Source of the DNA: Kitasatospora azatica KCTC 9699
GTDB taxonomy: Bacteria; Actinomycetota; Actinomycetes; Streptomycetales; Streptomycetaceae
NCBI RefSeq assembly: GCF_000744785.1
Contig: NZ_JQMO01000003.1
Coordinates: 744,001-808,000, forward strand
Direction of reading: 5' to 3'
DNA length: 64,000 nt
Shown here: positions 1 through 7,643 of the stretch, piece by piece
Layout of the letters: every line of letters begins with the position of its first letter
Numbering within the stretch: the stretch's first letter is position 1
The notes under the pieces: model-generated
What the model was told of the DNA's origin: nothing
What the model saw: the letters and a program-made list of their open reading frames with translations, nothing else
The model's database searches: none
Position numbers and translations under genes: made by a program

Positions 1-249
1 ACGCTCCGCATCCAGGGCAAGTGCATCGACGTCGTCGACGGCGGCACCGACAACAAGACCCTGGTGCAACTGTGGAGTTGCACCACCGACAACCCCGATC
101 AGCAGTGGGTGCCACAACCCAACGGCGCACTGCGCAACCCCCGGTCGAACAGGTGCCTGGACGACCCGGGCGCGACCCTGACGCAGGGAACCCGACTGCA
201 GATCTACGACTGCAACGGTTCCGCCGCGCAACGCTGGCGCATCCCCTGA
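1..249 (+). CDS. Ricin B-type lectin (CBM13) domain protein, C-terminal part
   Basis: The reading frame is open from the first base and stops at TGA 247-249, so the 5' part of the gene lies outside the window. The 82 visible residues show the beta-trefoil lectin pattern: paired Cys and the QxW motif, seen as DQQW and, near the end, AAQRWRI. Such domains bind galactose or xylan-type sugars and usually sit at the C terminus of secreted glycoside hydrolases or proteases. The catalytic part, if any, cannot be seen, so only the lectin end is assigned. Confidence 0.8.
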   Translation, partial: TLRIQGKCIDVVDGGTDNKTLVQLWSCTTDNPDQQWVPQPNGALRNPRSNRCLDDPGATLTQGTRLQIYDCNGSAAQRWRIP

Positions 250-283
250 CCACGTAGCGCGGACTGCCAACCAGGCAGGGGAC

Positions 284-868
284 TCAGCCGTCCGATCGGA
301 TCAGCCGGACCGCGTTCAGCAGGGTCTTGCGGGCGGCCTTCGAGTCGTCCAGGTAGCCGGCGGCCATCGCGCCGTCGTACAGCATCAGCAGCGCACCGGC
401 TGCCGACTCCGGGTCGGCGTGGCCGAGCCGGGTGAGCAGGTCCTGGAAGAGGGCGCGGATCCAGTCCCGGTGGGACGCGACCAGGCCACGCACCGGGTGG
501 CCGGCGTCCGGGTACTCCGCGGCCGCGTTCATGAACGGCGATCCGCGGAAGCCGCGTTCGCGGGCGTGCTCGGCGATCGCCTCGAAGATCAGGTCGATCG
601 CCTCCGCGGGCGGGTGCGCGGCGGCCAGCGGTTCGGCCACCGCCTTGTAGTAGGTGTCCTTGGTCAGCAGATAGGCCACGACCAGGTCGTCCTTGGCGGC
701 GAAGTGCCGGTAGAAGGTGGCCTTCGTCACGCCGGCCTCGGCGATCAGCCGCTCCACACCGACCGCGCGTACGCCCTCGTAGTAGAACAGCCGCGAGGCG
801 GCCCGGACCAGGCGCTCGCGAGGTGGCAGGTCCGCCTCGACCGTGGTCACCTGATCGTCGGCATTCAT
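284..868 (-). CDS. TetR/AcrR family transcriptional regulator
   Basis: The product of about 194 residues has a typical N-terminal TetR DNA-binding domain: an RERLVRAASRLF helix followed by the HTH segment AGVTKATFYRHFAAKDDLV. A variable ligand-binding C-terminal half follows. TetR proteins are usually repressors that release DNA when they bind a small molecule. The start is uncertain: ATG at 868 was chosen, and GTG at 892 in the same frame is possible; neither has a strong ribosome binding site. The gene is divergent from the RiPP cluster across about 390 bases, so it is a candidate regulator of that cluster, but it could equally act only on itself. Confidence 0.85.
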   Translation of the reverse strand: MNADDQVTTVEADLPPRERLVRAASRLFYYEGVRAVGVERLIAEAGVTKATFYRHFAAKDDLVVAYLLTKDTYYKAVAEPLAAAHPPAEAIDLIFEAIAEHARERGFRGSPFMNAAAEYPDAGHPVRGLVASHRDWIRALFQDLLTRLGHADPESAAGALLMLYDGAMAAGYLDDSKAARKTLLNAVRLIRSDG

Positions 869-1261
869 CGTCTTCTGCTGAGTAGCGCTCACGTCCCCAT
901 TCTGCCCCTGGCCCGGCGCTGAGCAGCCTCCCCCCAGTACGGCGCCACCCTCAGGACGATCTCCTGGACCGGGCAGTGCAGTGGTGGCTGCTCGAGCGAG
1001 CGTGGCCGCCGCGGGAAGGGAGCATGCTGCTCCGACCATCCAATCTCCGCGCACGGTCCATCGACTGCATAAGAGCGTGGATGCATTCCGCTTCTGTTGG
1101 TCCGATGCGTCGGATGTGGGAGAGATGTCGCTCATTTCCTCTCTTGACCAATCCTCGAAAATTCGGGCATTTCGCCAGCAACACGGACCATTGATCGGCA
1201 TGCGTTTGCGTGCGAAACAGCCCGGGTAGGTCGGTTGGCGAACCGAGGAGGTGAACCAACT
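869..1261. other. Intergenic region upstream of the RiPP cluster
   Basis: No convincing gene is seen in these 393 bases between the divergent TetR gene and the precursor gene. Base composition is visibly less GC-rich towards the right end (about 1130-1220) than in the neighbouring genes. A TTGACC at 1144-1149 could be a -35 element, but no good -10 follows it. The region must carry the promoter for the precursor, and probably the TetR operator, but no clear TetR palindrome was found. Confidence 0.5.
1231..1254 (+). promoter_or_regulatory. Leader hairpin and strong ribosome binding site of the precursor gene
   Basis: A 6-bp inverted repeat, TCGGTT (1231-1236) and AACCGA (1241-1246) with loop GGCG, directly precedes and touches the Shine-Dalgarno GAGGAGGTGA (1245-1254). 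This site is close to the 16S rRNA complement and lies 7 bases before the ATG at 1262. It is the strongest ribosome binding site in the cluster and fits a peptide made in excess over its enzymes. That the hairpin modulates translation is inference. Confidence 0.55.
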
Positions 1262-1396
1262 ATGTCCGCAGCAGTGACCACCGCAGAGATCATCGAGCAG
1301 GACGTCGAGCTCGTTGACCTGAGCAACCTCGTCGAGGAGCTGTACGCCGAGGATCAGGCCGAGCGTCCTGGGATCATTTGCGAGATCGCCACCTGA
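1262..1396 (+). CDS. RiPP precursor peptide (44 residues)
   Basis: ATG at 1262 sits 7 bases after a near-perfect Shine-Dalgarno and reads 44 codons to TGA 1394-1396. The peptide starts MSAAVTTAEIIEQDVELVDL. It has an acidic, leader-like N-terminal part (residues 9-34, many E and D) and ends in RPGIICEIAT with a single Cys at position 40. It is the first gene of a cluster with a radical SAM/SPASM enzyme, a YcaO enzyme, a TfuA protein, an exporter and an oxygenase, which is the setting of a ribosomally made, post-translationally modified peptide. The core is probably the last 8 to 12 residues (from about P36). I recognise no known precursor family. Leader and core borders and the modifications are inference. 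The gene is short enough for automatic callers to miss. Confidence 0.82.
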   Translation: MSAAVTTAEIIEQDVELVDLSNLVEELYAEDQAERPGIICEIAT

Positions 1397-1423
1397 TATT
1401 CGGGCTGATATCTCGCTGACAAA

Positions 1424-1467
1424 CCCCCGGGTTCGCACGGCACCGTTCCCGATTGCGGACCCGGGGG
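1424..1467 (+). terminator. Hairpin between precursor and enzymes (attenuator or partial terminator)
   Basis: Two 14-base arms, CCCCCGGGTTCGCA (1424-1437) and TGCGGACCCGGGGG (1454-1467), pair fully apart from one G-U pair, around a 16-base loop. The hairpin lies 27 bases after the precursor stop and 45 bases before the radical SAM start. There is no T-tract behind it, so it looks more like a leaky attenuator or mRNA-stabilising structure than a full terminator. Such hairpins between precursor and enzyme genes are common in peptide clusters, where they give more precursor than enzyme mRNA. Confidence 0.65.
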
Positions 1468-1512
1468 CTCATCGGAGATCTACTTTCACTCTCGAAAGGT
1501 TCCCTGGTCGAC

Positions 1513-2922
1513 ATGGCCACCGATAAAGCTGTGGTTCTCCCCAACGCAGACGGCTCGCGTGCCACGCTCTATGATCCGGACCGAATGTCGTTCGCCACGC
1601 TTCCGCCCCATCTCGTGGAGCGGGCCCGGCGGTTCGCGGCAGCCAGCCATGGAGCCGGCGATCTGACCGCCGACGAGCGCCGGGAATGGGACGAGTTGAC
1701 CCGGATCATCTCCGCCCCCTCCTTCCCGGTCCCGGCGGACAACAACAGCACCACGATCAACCAACTGGTGATCGGCAACACCTACCACTGCAACATGGGC
1801 TGCACCTACTGCTACAACGAGCTCGAGACCAAGGAGAAGAAGGGCTCCGAGGTGCCGCAGGGGATGGCCTGGGAGACCGCCCGCAGCAGCATCCAACAGG
1901 TCCTCGACCAGGCGGACCCGAGCAAGCCGGTCCGGATCTTCTTCATCGGCGGCGAGCCGCTGCTGGAACGCGAGATCCTGGAACGCAGCGTGGAGTACGC
2001 GGAAGCGTATGCCGCACCGCTGGGCGTCAAGGTGCGCTTCAACGTCTATACGAATGGCACGCTTCTCACTGCCAAGGTCCTCGACTGGTGCGAGGCGCAC
2101 AAGATATCGCTGATCATCAGCCTGGACGGGCCGCCGGCTCTGAACAGCGAACGGGTCCTGCTCTCCGGACGACCGACCAGCAGGGTCGTCCTGCGCAATA
2201 TCCGGCGCATCATGGATTCCCAGACCTCACCGATGCGCCGAGTGCGCGCGGTCGGCCGTCCAGGGACTCCGCTGGTCGCCCTGCACAAATACCTGGTCGC
2301 GCTGGGGTTCAACGAGGTCCACGTGCAGCCGATGTACAACAACGAGGGAATCACCGCCACCAACGAGTCCGAGATGATCGAACTCCTGGACTGGTGGACG
2401 GGCAATCTGGAGAACGGTGTCATTCTTGACATCATGCCGTTCGGCTCGTTCTTCCAGAAGATTCTCCACCAGGGGCGGGCGGTCAGCTCCTGGTATCCAT
2501 GCCAGGCCGCGCGAAATGCTGTCACCGTCGGACCCGACGGCCGGGTCTACTCGTGCCATCATGCGATCGAGGAGCCGGCTTTCGAGCTGGGCCACATCAC
2601 CAAGGGCCTGCCGATCGTGGAAATCCGCAGCCGGCATTTCAAGCGTGTCGACGAGCGCGAACCGTGCCGCAACTGCTGGGCGAAGCACATTTGCGGCGGC
2701 GAGTGCTACCACCGGTCCCTGTCCGCGGGTGCGGGCGAGTTCGGCACGCTCCCGGCCGCCTGCCAGGAACGAAAGGCCCTGATCGGCTTCGCCCTGGATG
2801 CCTTCGCCCGGATCGCCAGGACGAACCCGCAGGCGCTGCGCCGGCTGGCCCTCGGAGACCTGTCCCGCCCCGAGCCCCAGGAATCGGCTTATGAAGCGGC
2901 CGACCTCCGCGACTTCGTGTGA
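1513..2922 (+). CDS. Radical SAM/SPASM domain peptide-modifying enzyme
   Basis: This 469-residue protein has the radical SAM cluster motif CNMGCTYC (C93, C97, C100), which binds a 4Fe-4S cluster that cleaves S-adenosylmethionine. The glycine-rich FFIGGEPLL motif follows at about 138-146. The C-terminal SPASM region has Cys at 330, 348, 385, 388, 394, 398 and 417, including CRNCWAKHICGGEC, for auxiliary clusters. Such enzymes make C-S, C-C or C-O crosslinks or epimerise residues in peptides. The first ~80 residues precede the SAM barrel and could hold a leader-binding domain; this is untested. ATG 1513 was chosen because GAAAGGT lies 12 bases upstream; an in-frame TTG at 1453 falls inside the hairpin and was not used. 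The stop region overlaps the Shine-Dalgarno of the YcaO gene. Confidence 0.93.
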   Translation: MATDKAVVLPNADGSRATLYDPDRMSFATLPPHLVERARRFAAASHGAGDLTADERREWDELTRIISAPSFPVPADNNSTTINQLVIGNTYHCNMGCTYCYNELETKEKKGSEVPQGMAWETARSSIQQVLDQADPSKPVRIFFIGGEPLLEREILERSVEYAEAYAAPLGVKVRFNVYTNGTLLTAKVLDWCEAHKISLIISLDGPPALNSERVLLSGRPTSRVVLRNIRRIMDSQTSPMRRVRAVGRPGTPLVALHKYLVALGFNEVHVQPMYNNEGITATNESEMIELLDWWTGNLENGVILDIMPFGSFFQKILHQGRAVSSWYPCQAARNAVTVGPDGRVYSCHHAIEEPAFELGHITKGLPIVEIRSRHFKRVDEREPCRNCWAKHICGGECYHRSLSAGAGEFGTLPAACQERKALIGFALDAFARIARTNPQALRRLALGDLSRPEPQESAYEAADLRDFV

Positions 2923-2933
2923 GGTACCACCGC

Positions 2934-4244
2934 ATGACCACGACGGCAGCCCTCGACAGCCTGTTACCGGATGCGGATGCGATCCTGGCCGACCCGGATC
3001 CGCGCTGCGACCACGACCTCTACCCCACGACCGGACGCCACCGGTCCCTGGACGACAGCATCCGGGCCGCCTGGAACATGCGCGTGGTCTCCGGCGTCTC
3101 CCGCGTCGCCGACATCACCGGCCTCGACCGGCTCGGCATCCCCGTCTTCAACACCTACCGGACCACCGCGGCCCCCGGGAACCTGACCGTGACCTGCGGC
3201 AAGGGCCGTACCCGCAAGGCCGCCCTGGCTTCCGCCCTGATGGAGGCTCACGAGCGCTTCTGCGGTGAGCAGCAGGGCCGGCACGGCCCGGTGCTCACCG
3301 TGGCCCAGGCCCGGGATCGGTTCGCGGAGGTCCTGGACCCCCGCGACCTCGTCCTCGACACCAGGACCAGGTGGGAGCCGGACGCCCCGCTGGAGTGGGT
3401 TCCCACCCGGGACCTGGTGAGCGGCGCTGTGGTCCAGGTCCCGGCCGACGCCGTGTTCTCGCCCTATGAAGCACACGGTGCACGTCTCTTCGCCAACCAC
3501 TCGGACGGCCTCGCCTCCGGCAACTGCCTCGCCGAGGCGGTCCTGCACGCGCTCTACGAACTGGTCGAGCGCGACGGCCGTTCCTTCGGCGAGGTGCTCC
3601 GGCTGGGCCATCAAGTCGCGCTCGACTCCCTGCCGCCGGACCTGCGCCAACTCGGCCGGACCTTCGAGGAAGCCGGTGTCTCGGTCTCGCTGTTCGCCTT
3701 CCGGTCCTCGCTGGAGATCACCAGCTTCTTCGCCCTCGGCGACGACCGCCTGGCCGAGAACCCGATGCTGGTGAACGCCGGAGCCGGCTGCCATCTGGAT
3801 CCTCTGGTCGGTGTTTCCCGAGCGCTGACCGAGCTGGCGCAGTCCCGACTGAGCGTCATTTCCGGCGCCCGCGAGGACTTCAGCACCCGCTACCGCGATC
3901 GCCGGGAGGAGACCTATCAGGCAGCGCACGAGCGGGCGGCCCGGTGGTCGCGCGGATGGCAGCGAATCGACTTCGACGAGATCCCGAACCGTTCGGCAGG
4001 CGATCTGCGGACCGATCTGGAAACGGTGCGCCGGAGTCTGTGCGGAGCCGGCCTGCGACGCATCCTCGTGGCCGACCTGACCTTGGCCGGCCCGGCCCGG
4101 CCCGGTGGCAGGCAGGAGGTCGGCGACGGCCTTCCACGCGTCGTGAAAGTCATCGTCCCCGGGCTGGAGTTCGCCGCCAACGAGCCCTCCCGGATCGGCA
4201 GCCGTTTCTACCGGTTCTACAAGCAAGCCCGAGGAGCGCGCTAG
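2934..4244 (+). CDS. YcaO-domain protein (TfuA-associated type)
   Basis: A 436-residue YcaO enzyme. YcaO proteins use ATP to activate peptide backbone amides by phosphorylation, giving azolines, amidines or thioamides. The ATP and magnesium motifs look intact: MEAHERFCGE with E104 and E107, and EAVLHALYELVERD with E201, E209 and E212. GAGCHLDP and the following ALTELAQSRLSVISGAREDF are typical of the family. The C terminus runs VKVIVPGLEF and lacks the PxPxP tail of azoline-forming cyclodehydratases. No E1-like partner is present, and a TfuA protein follows directly. By family knowledge (thioviridamide-type clusters, methanogen McrA thioglycine) this pairing points to backbone thioamide formation. 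ATG 2934 has GAGGT 8 bases upstream; the GTG at 2919 is less likely. Confidence 0.93.
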   Translation: MTTTAALDSLLPDADAILADPDPRCDHDLYPTTGRHRSLDDSIRAAWNMRVVSGVSRVADITGLDRLGIPVFNTYRTTAAPGNLTVTCGKGRTRKAALASALMEAHERFCGEQQGRHGPVLTVAQARDRFAEVLDPRDLVLDTRTRWEPDAPLEWVPTRDLVSGAVVQVPADAVFSPYEAHGARLFANHSDGLASGNCLAEAVLHALYELVERDGRSFGEVLRLGHQVALDSLPPDLRQLGRTFEEAGVSVSLFAFRSSLEITSFFALGDDRLAENPMLVNAGAGCHLDPLVGVSRALTELAQSRLSVISGAREDFSTRYRDRREETYQAAHERAARWSRGWQRIDFDEIPNRSAGDLRTDLETVRRSLCGAGLRRILVADLTLAGPARPGGRQEVGDGLPRVVKVIVPGLEFAANEPSRIGSRFYRFYKQARGAR

Positions 4245-4246
4245 GC

Positions 4247-5038
4247 ATGCACGGAGTACCACAGCTCGAGGACCCCGACCTGCGTGGTGTCCTCGCCGGG
4301 CTCGACCGAACGGATCTGGTCGTGTTCGCCGGACCGAGCCTGGTCGGCTCTCCGCTTGCCGAACTCGGGGGGCACCTGATCCTCCCGCCGGTACGGGACG
4401 GCGACCTGACCGCGGTGATGGGCCGCCCCGACCCGCCCGCTGCCGCCCTCGTGATCGACGGCTACTTCGGCGCCGGCCAGGCGGTGAACCTGACGGAGAT
4501 TCAGGCAGTGCTGCGCCAGGGGGTCCGCCTCTACGGCTGCAGCAGCATGGGGGCACTGCGGGCGGTGGAGGCCCGCCCCTGGGGGATGATCGGCCTCGGC
4601 GCGATCTTCCTCGACTACTTGACCGGCTCGCGGACCTCGGACGAGAACGTCGTCCTCATGCACGACGACCGGTTCCGCGCGTTGACCGTGCCCATGGTCA
4701 ATGTTGACGCGCTGTGTACCCTGCTGGAGTCCCACGGTGTCGACCCGGCACGCTGCGGGGCCTACCGTCGCCGCTTGGGCGAGCTCTACTTCGGCGACCG
4801 GAGCTTCTCGGCGCTTCGCGTCCTGGCGAAGGAACTCCTCAGCGCCGAGGGGGAAGGGTCGGAGCTGGGTCTTGCTCTGCACTACCTGGCTCCCGCCCGG
4901 CACGCGGCCTGGGACGCGAAGCGACGCGACGCGGAAGCCGCCTTCTGTGACATCGTCCTTGGGCGGGCGCCGCTGCAGGTGCCGACCAGACTCGTCCCGG
5001 TGCCCGAGGACGTCAGTGCGCTCCTGGCACAGGAGTAG
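4247..5038 (+). CDS. TfuA-like protein, YcaO partner
   Basis: The 263-residue product has the hallmarks of the TfuA family: VVFAGPSL near the N terminus, VIDGYFG, and the signature SSMGALRA at residues 99-106 followed by GMIGLGAIFLDYLTG. TfuA proteins work with YcaO enzymes; in thioamide systems they are thought to deliver sulfide. ATG 4247 follows the YcaO stop by two bases and has GAGGAG 10 bases upstream, so the two are almost certainly co-translated. No sulfur-donor protein (sulfurtransferase or ThiS-like) is seen nearby, so sulfur would have to come from general metabolism. Confidence 0.92.
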   Translation: MHGVPQLEDPDLRGVLAGLDRTDLVVFAGPSLVGSPLAELGGHLILPPVRDGDLTAVMGRPDPPAAALVIDGYFGAGQAVNLTEIQAVLRQGVRLYGCSSMGALRAVEARPWGMIGLGAIFLDYLTGSRTSDENVVLMHDDRFRALTVPMVNVDALCTLLESHGVDPARCGAYRRRLGELYFGDRSFSALRVLAKELLSAEGEGSELGLALHYLAPARHAAWDAKRRDAEAAFCDIVLGRAPLQVPTRLVPVPEDVSALLAQE

Positions 5039-5043
5039 CCGAC

Positions 5044-6312
5044 GTGGTTCGCACTTACGGGTCCCGGTTCGAGAAGCTCCACGCCGCGGCGGTGGGCACC
5101 CGGCTCGGTGACTCCGCCCGGACCTCGGCGGTCGCCGTGCTGGGGGCGCAGCTGACCGCGAGCCCGACGATGCTCTCCCTGGTGTCAGCCATGTCGTTCG
5201 CGCCGTGGCTGGTCTTCGGGCTGCCTGCGGGAGCGCTGGTCGACCGGTGGGACAAGCGCCGGGCCTTTCTGCTGTCGGACAGCGTCCGCTGCGTGCTCGC
5301 GGCCGTTCTCGTCGTGGCAGCGCTAGCCGGCCAGGTCTCGATCCCGCTGCTGATCGTCTTCGTCTTCGCGCTCACCAGCCTCCAGACGGTCTCCGACAGC
5401 TGCTTCTCCAGCCTGCTGCCGTCCACCGTCCCCGAGCAGGACCTGGGGACCGCCAATGCTCGACTCAGCGCTTCCCAGTCCACCGTCGGGATCGTTGCGG
5501 CACCGCTGGGAAGCTACCTCGCGTCCGTCGGGAACGCGCTGCCGTTCCTGCTGAACGTCCTGACGTTCGGCGCGGCCGCCGGCTGGGTCACCGCGCTGCC
5601 GACCGACATCGACCGGAAGGCCGGCAGCTCCGAAGTGGCCGACGGTCCCGAACCGGCGACAGCGGCGACGCGCGGCATCCTCCGCGGCATCGTGCGTGAC
5701 GTCCGCGAAGGGCTCGAGAGCGTGCGCGGCCACGGCCTCCTCACCCTCCTGCTGCTCTGCGTCACCGTCAACAACTTCTGCAACGGCCTCAACAGCGGTG
5801 TGCTGCCCCTGCTGGCGATCCGCGGTGTTGGTGTCCACCCCAGTGGTTACGGTCTCCTGACGGGTGCCAACGCCGCGAGCATGGTCCTGGGCAATCTGGC
5901 CGCGGGCAGGCTGGCGGCTCGTGACACTCCCCACCGCCATGTGGCCGGCCTGGCGATCGCCTTCAAGATCCCCGGATTCCTGCTGATCTTCTGGGCGCAT
6001 TCGCTGACGGTCCTGGTCCTGGGAATGGCCGCACTCGGGCTGGCAGCGGGACTGTGGAACGTGCCGTCGTCCACACTCCTGATGACCTCCGCGCCACGGG
6101 CCACGATCGGCCGGACCATGGCGCTGTTCCGGACGCTCTCCGTCGCGGGCATGCCGCTGGGCGCCGTCGCGAGCGGACTGCTGGCCTCCGCTGCCGGTGT
6201 CCGGGCCGGCGCTTTGGCGGCCGCGTTCCTGACCGCAGCCGTCCTGGTCGGTTTTCTGCGACGGGCCCAGCGCCTGTCCCCGCTCCCTGTCGCCTCGCCT
6301 GGAAGGACCTGA
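5044..6312 (+). CDS. MFS transporter, probable peptide exporter
   Basis: This 422-residue membrane protein has about 10 to 12 hydrophobic segments. The conserved loop between segments 2 and 3, GALVDRWDKRRAFLLSD, marks it as a drug-exporter-like MFS member (the group of EntS and macrolide efflux proteins). It sits five bases after tfuA, starting at GTG 5044 with AGGAG upstream. It is the only transporter in the cluster, and no ABC exporter or peptidase-exporter is present. The simplest reading is export of, or immunity to, the mature peptide. If the leader is removed, the protease must be encoded elsewhere. Confidence 0.88.
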   Translation: MVRTYGSRFEKLHAAAVGTRLGDSARTSAVAVLGAQLTASPTMLSLVSAMSFAPWLVFGLPAGALVDRWDKRRAFLLSDSVRCVLAAVLVVAALAGQVSIPLLIVFVFALTSLQTVSDSCFSSLLPSTVPEQDLGTANARLSASQSTVGIVAAPLGSYLASVGNALPFLLNVLTFGAAAGWVTALPTDIDRKAGSSEVADGPEPATAATRGILRGIVRDVREGLESVRGHGLLTLLLLCVTVNNFCNGLNSGVLPLLAIRGVGVHPSGYGLLTGANAASMVLGNLAAGRLAARDTPHRHVAGLAIAFKIPGFLLIFWAHSLTVLVLGMAALGLAAGLWNVPSSTLLMTSAPRATIGRTMALFRTLSVAGMPLGAVASGLLASAAGVRAGALAAAFLTAAVLVGFLRRAQRLSPLPVASPGRT

Positions 6313-6315
6313 CCT

Positions 6316-7047
6316 GTGCTTTCCGTCCCGGCTGCGGCCCTGGACCGCATCTCGGAGTGCTGGAACGATCGCCACTGGATCGGCCGCGCAGCACTCTCAC
6401 CCGAGATCAGCGCCGAAAGGGTCCTGAGCCTGCTCACCGATCCGAATCTCCACTGGCCCTACCTGACCCTGGTCCGCTCGAGCAGTCAGCCGGCCGTGAA
6501 GGAGTTCACCGACGCGGTTCCCGGATTCCGCCAGCGGGTGATCGATCCCGACCGGCTCAGGGAGCTGGTCGGGCAGGGGTACACCATGAAGTTCCAGCGG
6601 CTGGAGGACTTCGACGGCGCCGTCCGTGCCGAAGTCGCGGCGTTCCAGGCCCATTTCGGCCTGGCCACCACGGCCTACGCGTTCGTGACCCCGACTGAGT
6701 CACGGGGGTTGAGCTTCCACCGGGACGCCTCCCACGTGCTGGCCGTCCAGCTGGAGGGCCACAAGGAGTGGGAGATCGTCCGCCCGACGGCAGGCGCCAA
6801 CCCGAACGCGGGACTGGAGCCCGATCCGCAGGGCGAGCGGTTCAGCTTCGTGCTGGCTCCGGGCGACATGTTGTACCTGCCTCACGGCTGGCCGCACCGG
6901 GCCCGCACCGCCTCGGACCGGTCGACGCACCTCACCTTCACGCTCTCCCGTCCCCACCCGTACGCCCTCGCCTCGCAGTTGCTCGGCTCGGGTGCTGTGG
7001 CTACGGAGACGATCGCAGCCGCCGCCACCGACCGACTGGGACTCTGA
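6316..7047 (+). CDS. JmjC/cupin-type Fe(II) oxygenase
   Basis: A 243-residue protein with the metal motif FHRDASH (H135 and D137 of an HxD), a beta-strand segment LAVQLEGHKEWEIV, and the distal part GDMLYLPHGWPHRA with H190 and H194. This is the pattern of JmjC-type (cupin_4) Fe(II)/2-oxoglutarate oxygenases, which hydroxylate amino acid side chains in proteins. It starts at GTG 6316, three bases after the exporter gene, with GGAAGG upstream. In the cluster it would most simply hydroxylate the precursor peptide. The 2-oxoglutarate-binding residue was not identified, so oxygenase activity is inferred from the fold signature. Confidence 0.8.
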   Translation: MLSVPAAALDRISECWNDRHWIGRAALSPEISAERVLSLLTDPNLHWPYLTLVRSSSQPAVKEFTDAVPGFRQRVIDPDRLRELVGQGYTMKFQRLEDFDGAVRAEVAAFQAHFGLATTAYAFVTPTESRGLSFHRDASHVLAVQLEGHKEWEIVRPTAGANPNAGLEPDPQGERFSFVLAPGDMLYLPHGWPHRARTASDRSTHLTFTLSRPHPYALASQLLGSGAVATETIAAAATDRLGL

Positions 7048-7049
7048 CC

Positions 7050-7643
7050 ATGACACAGTCCGACTTCGTGGAAGCAGTCGCAGGACTCCTGAGCGTCCCG
7101 AGGCTGGAGGGAAGCTTCCGGGTCCTGCAAGGTCGGCAGGACATGACGGACGAATACTCCGAGATGCGGTTCAAGGATCCGCGACTCGGCGGATACCTCG
7201 ACCGGACCCGGGTCGAGCAACATCTGCTCGGCGCACCACTGACGGTCTGGATCCGCGGCGCGTGGGCGCAGCACCGGCAGGGCCTCGATGTCCCGCCGGA
7301 TCGCAACCGCTGGATCGTCGTCCTCCCGCCCGGGGCACAGCTGACCGTGAGCAGCCCGCGGCGCTCGTTCGCCGTCGTGAAGGCGGTGGTCGGCAGCATG
7401 GAGAACGGCCGCCCGCTGTCCTCCAACGGCACTCTCGCAACGGGCCTGACGGTCGAGTTGACGGCTGCGCCGAGCGGTCTGATCCTCCAGCTCGACTGGC
7501 TCTGCGAGACCTCGGAGGTCAACCTGGCCCACGCCGCCGGCGCGGATCTCACGCACAGCCTGGAGGACTGGCACAGCGCGCCCTTGCCGGAGCTGGTCGA
7601 GCGGATCAGGCAGGCGGTGCCGGGGAGCGGTGGGCGCCCATGA
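7050..7643 (+). CDS. Uncharacterised last gene of the RiPP cluster
   Basis: I do not recognise this 197-residue protein. It has no signal peptide and no membrane segment. It looks mixed alpha/beta: residues 80-170 alternate hydrophobic and polar residues (RWIVVLPPGAQLTV, LTVELTAAPSGLILQLDW), suggesting a beta-sandwich or cupin-like core. There is a single Cys (in DWLCETSE) and no obvious metal motif. ATG 7050 lies two bases after the oxygenase stop, so the two are probably translated together and may work together. Its last 38 bases overlap the convergent GNAT gene. A leader-binding, scaffold or isomerase role are all possible. Confidence 0.7.
   Translation: MTQSDFVEAVAGLLSVPRLEGSFRVLQGRQDMTDEYSEMRFKDPRLGGYLDRTRVEQHLLGAPLTVWIRGAWAQHRQGLDVPPDRNRWIVVLPPGAQLTVSSPRRSFAVVKAVVGSMENGRPLSSNGTLATGLTVELTAAPSGLILQLDWLCETSEVNLAHAAGADLTHSLEDWHSAPLPELVERIRQAVPGSGGRP

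Noticed and set aside
1130..1180. Sigma-70-like promoter TTGACC for the precursor gene
   Set aside because: No acceptable -10 element at 16-19 bases; kept only as a remark in the intergenic entry.
1262..1396. Precursor as lanthipeptide, lasso or classical thiopeptide
   Set aside because: Only one Cys and few Ser/Thr in the core, and no LanB/LanM/LanC, lasso cyclase or azoline cyclodehydratase partner is present.
1453..1512. Upstream TTG start of the radical SAM gene
   Set aside because: The TTG lies within the hairpin, has no ribosome binding site, and adds residues without family likeness.
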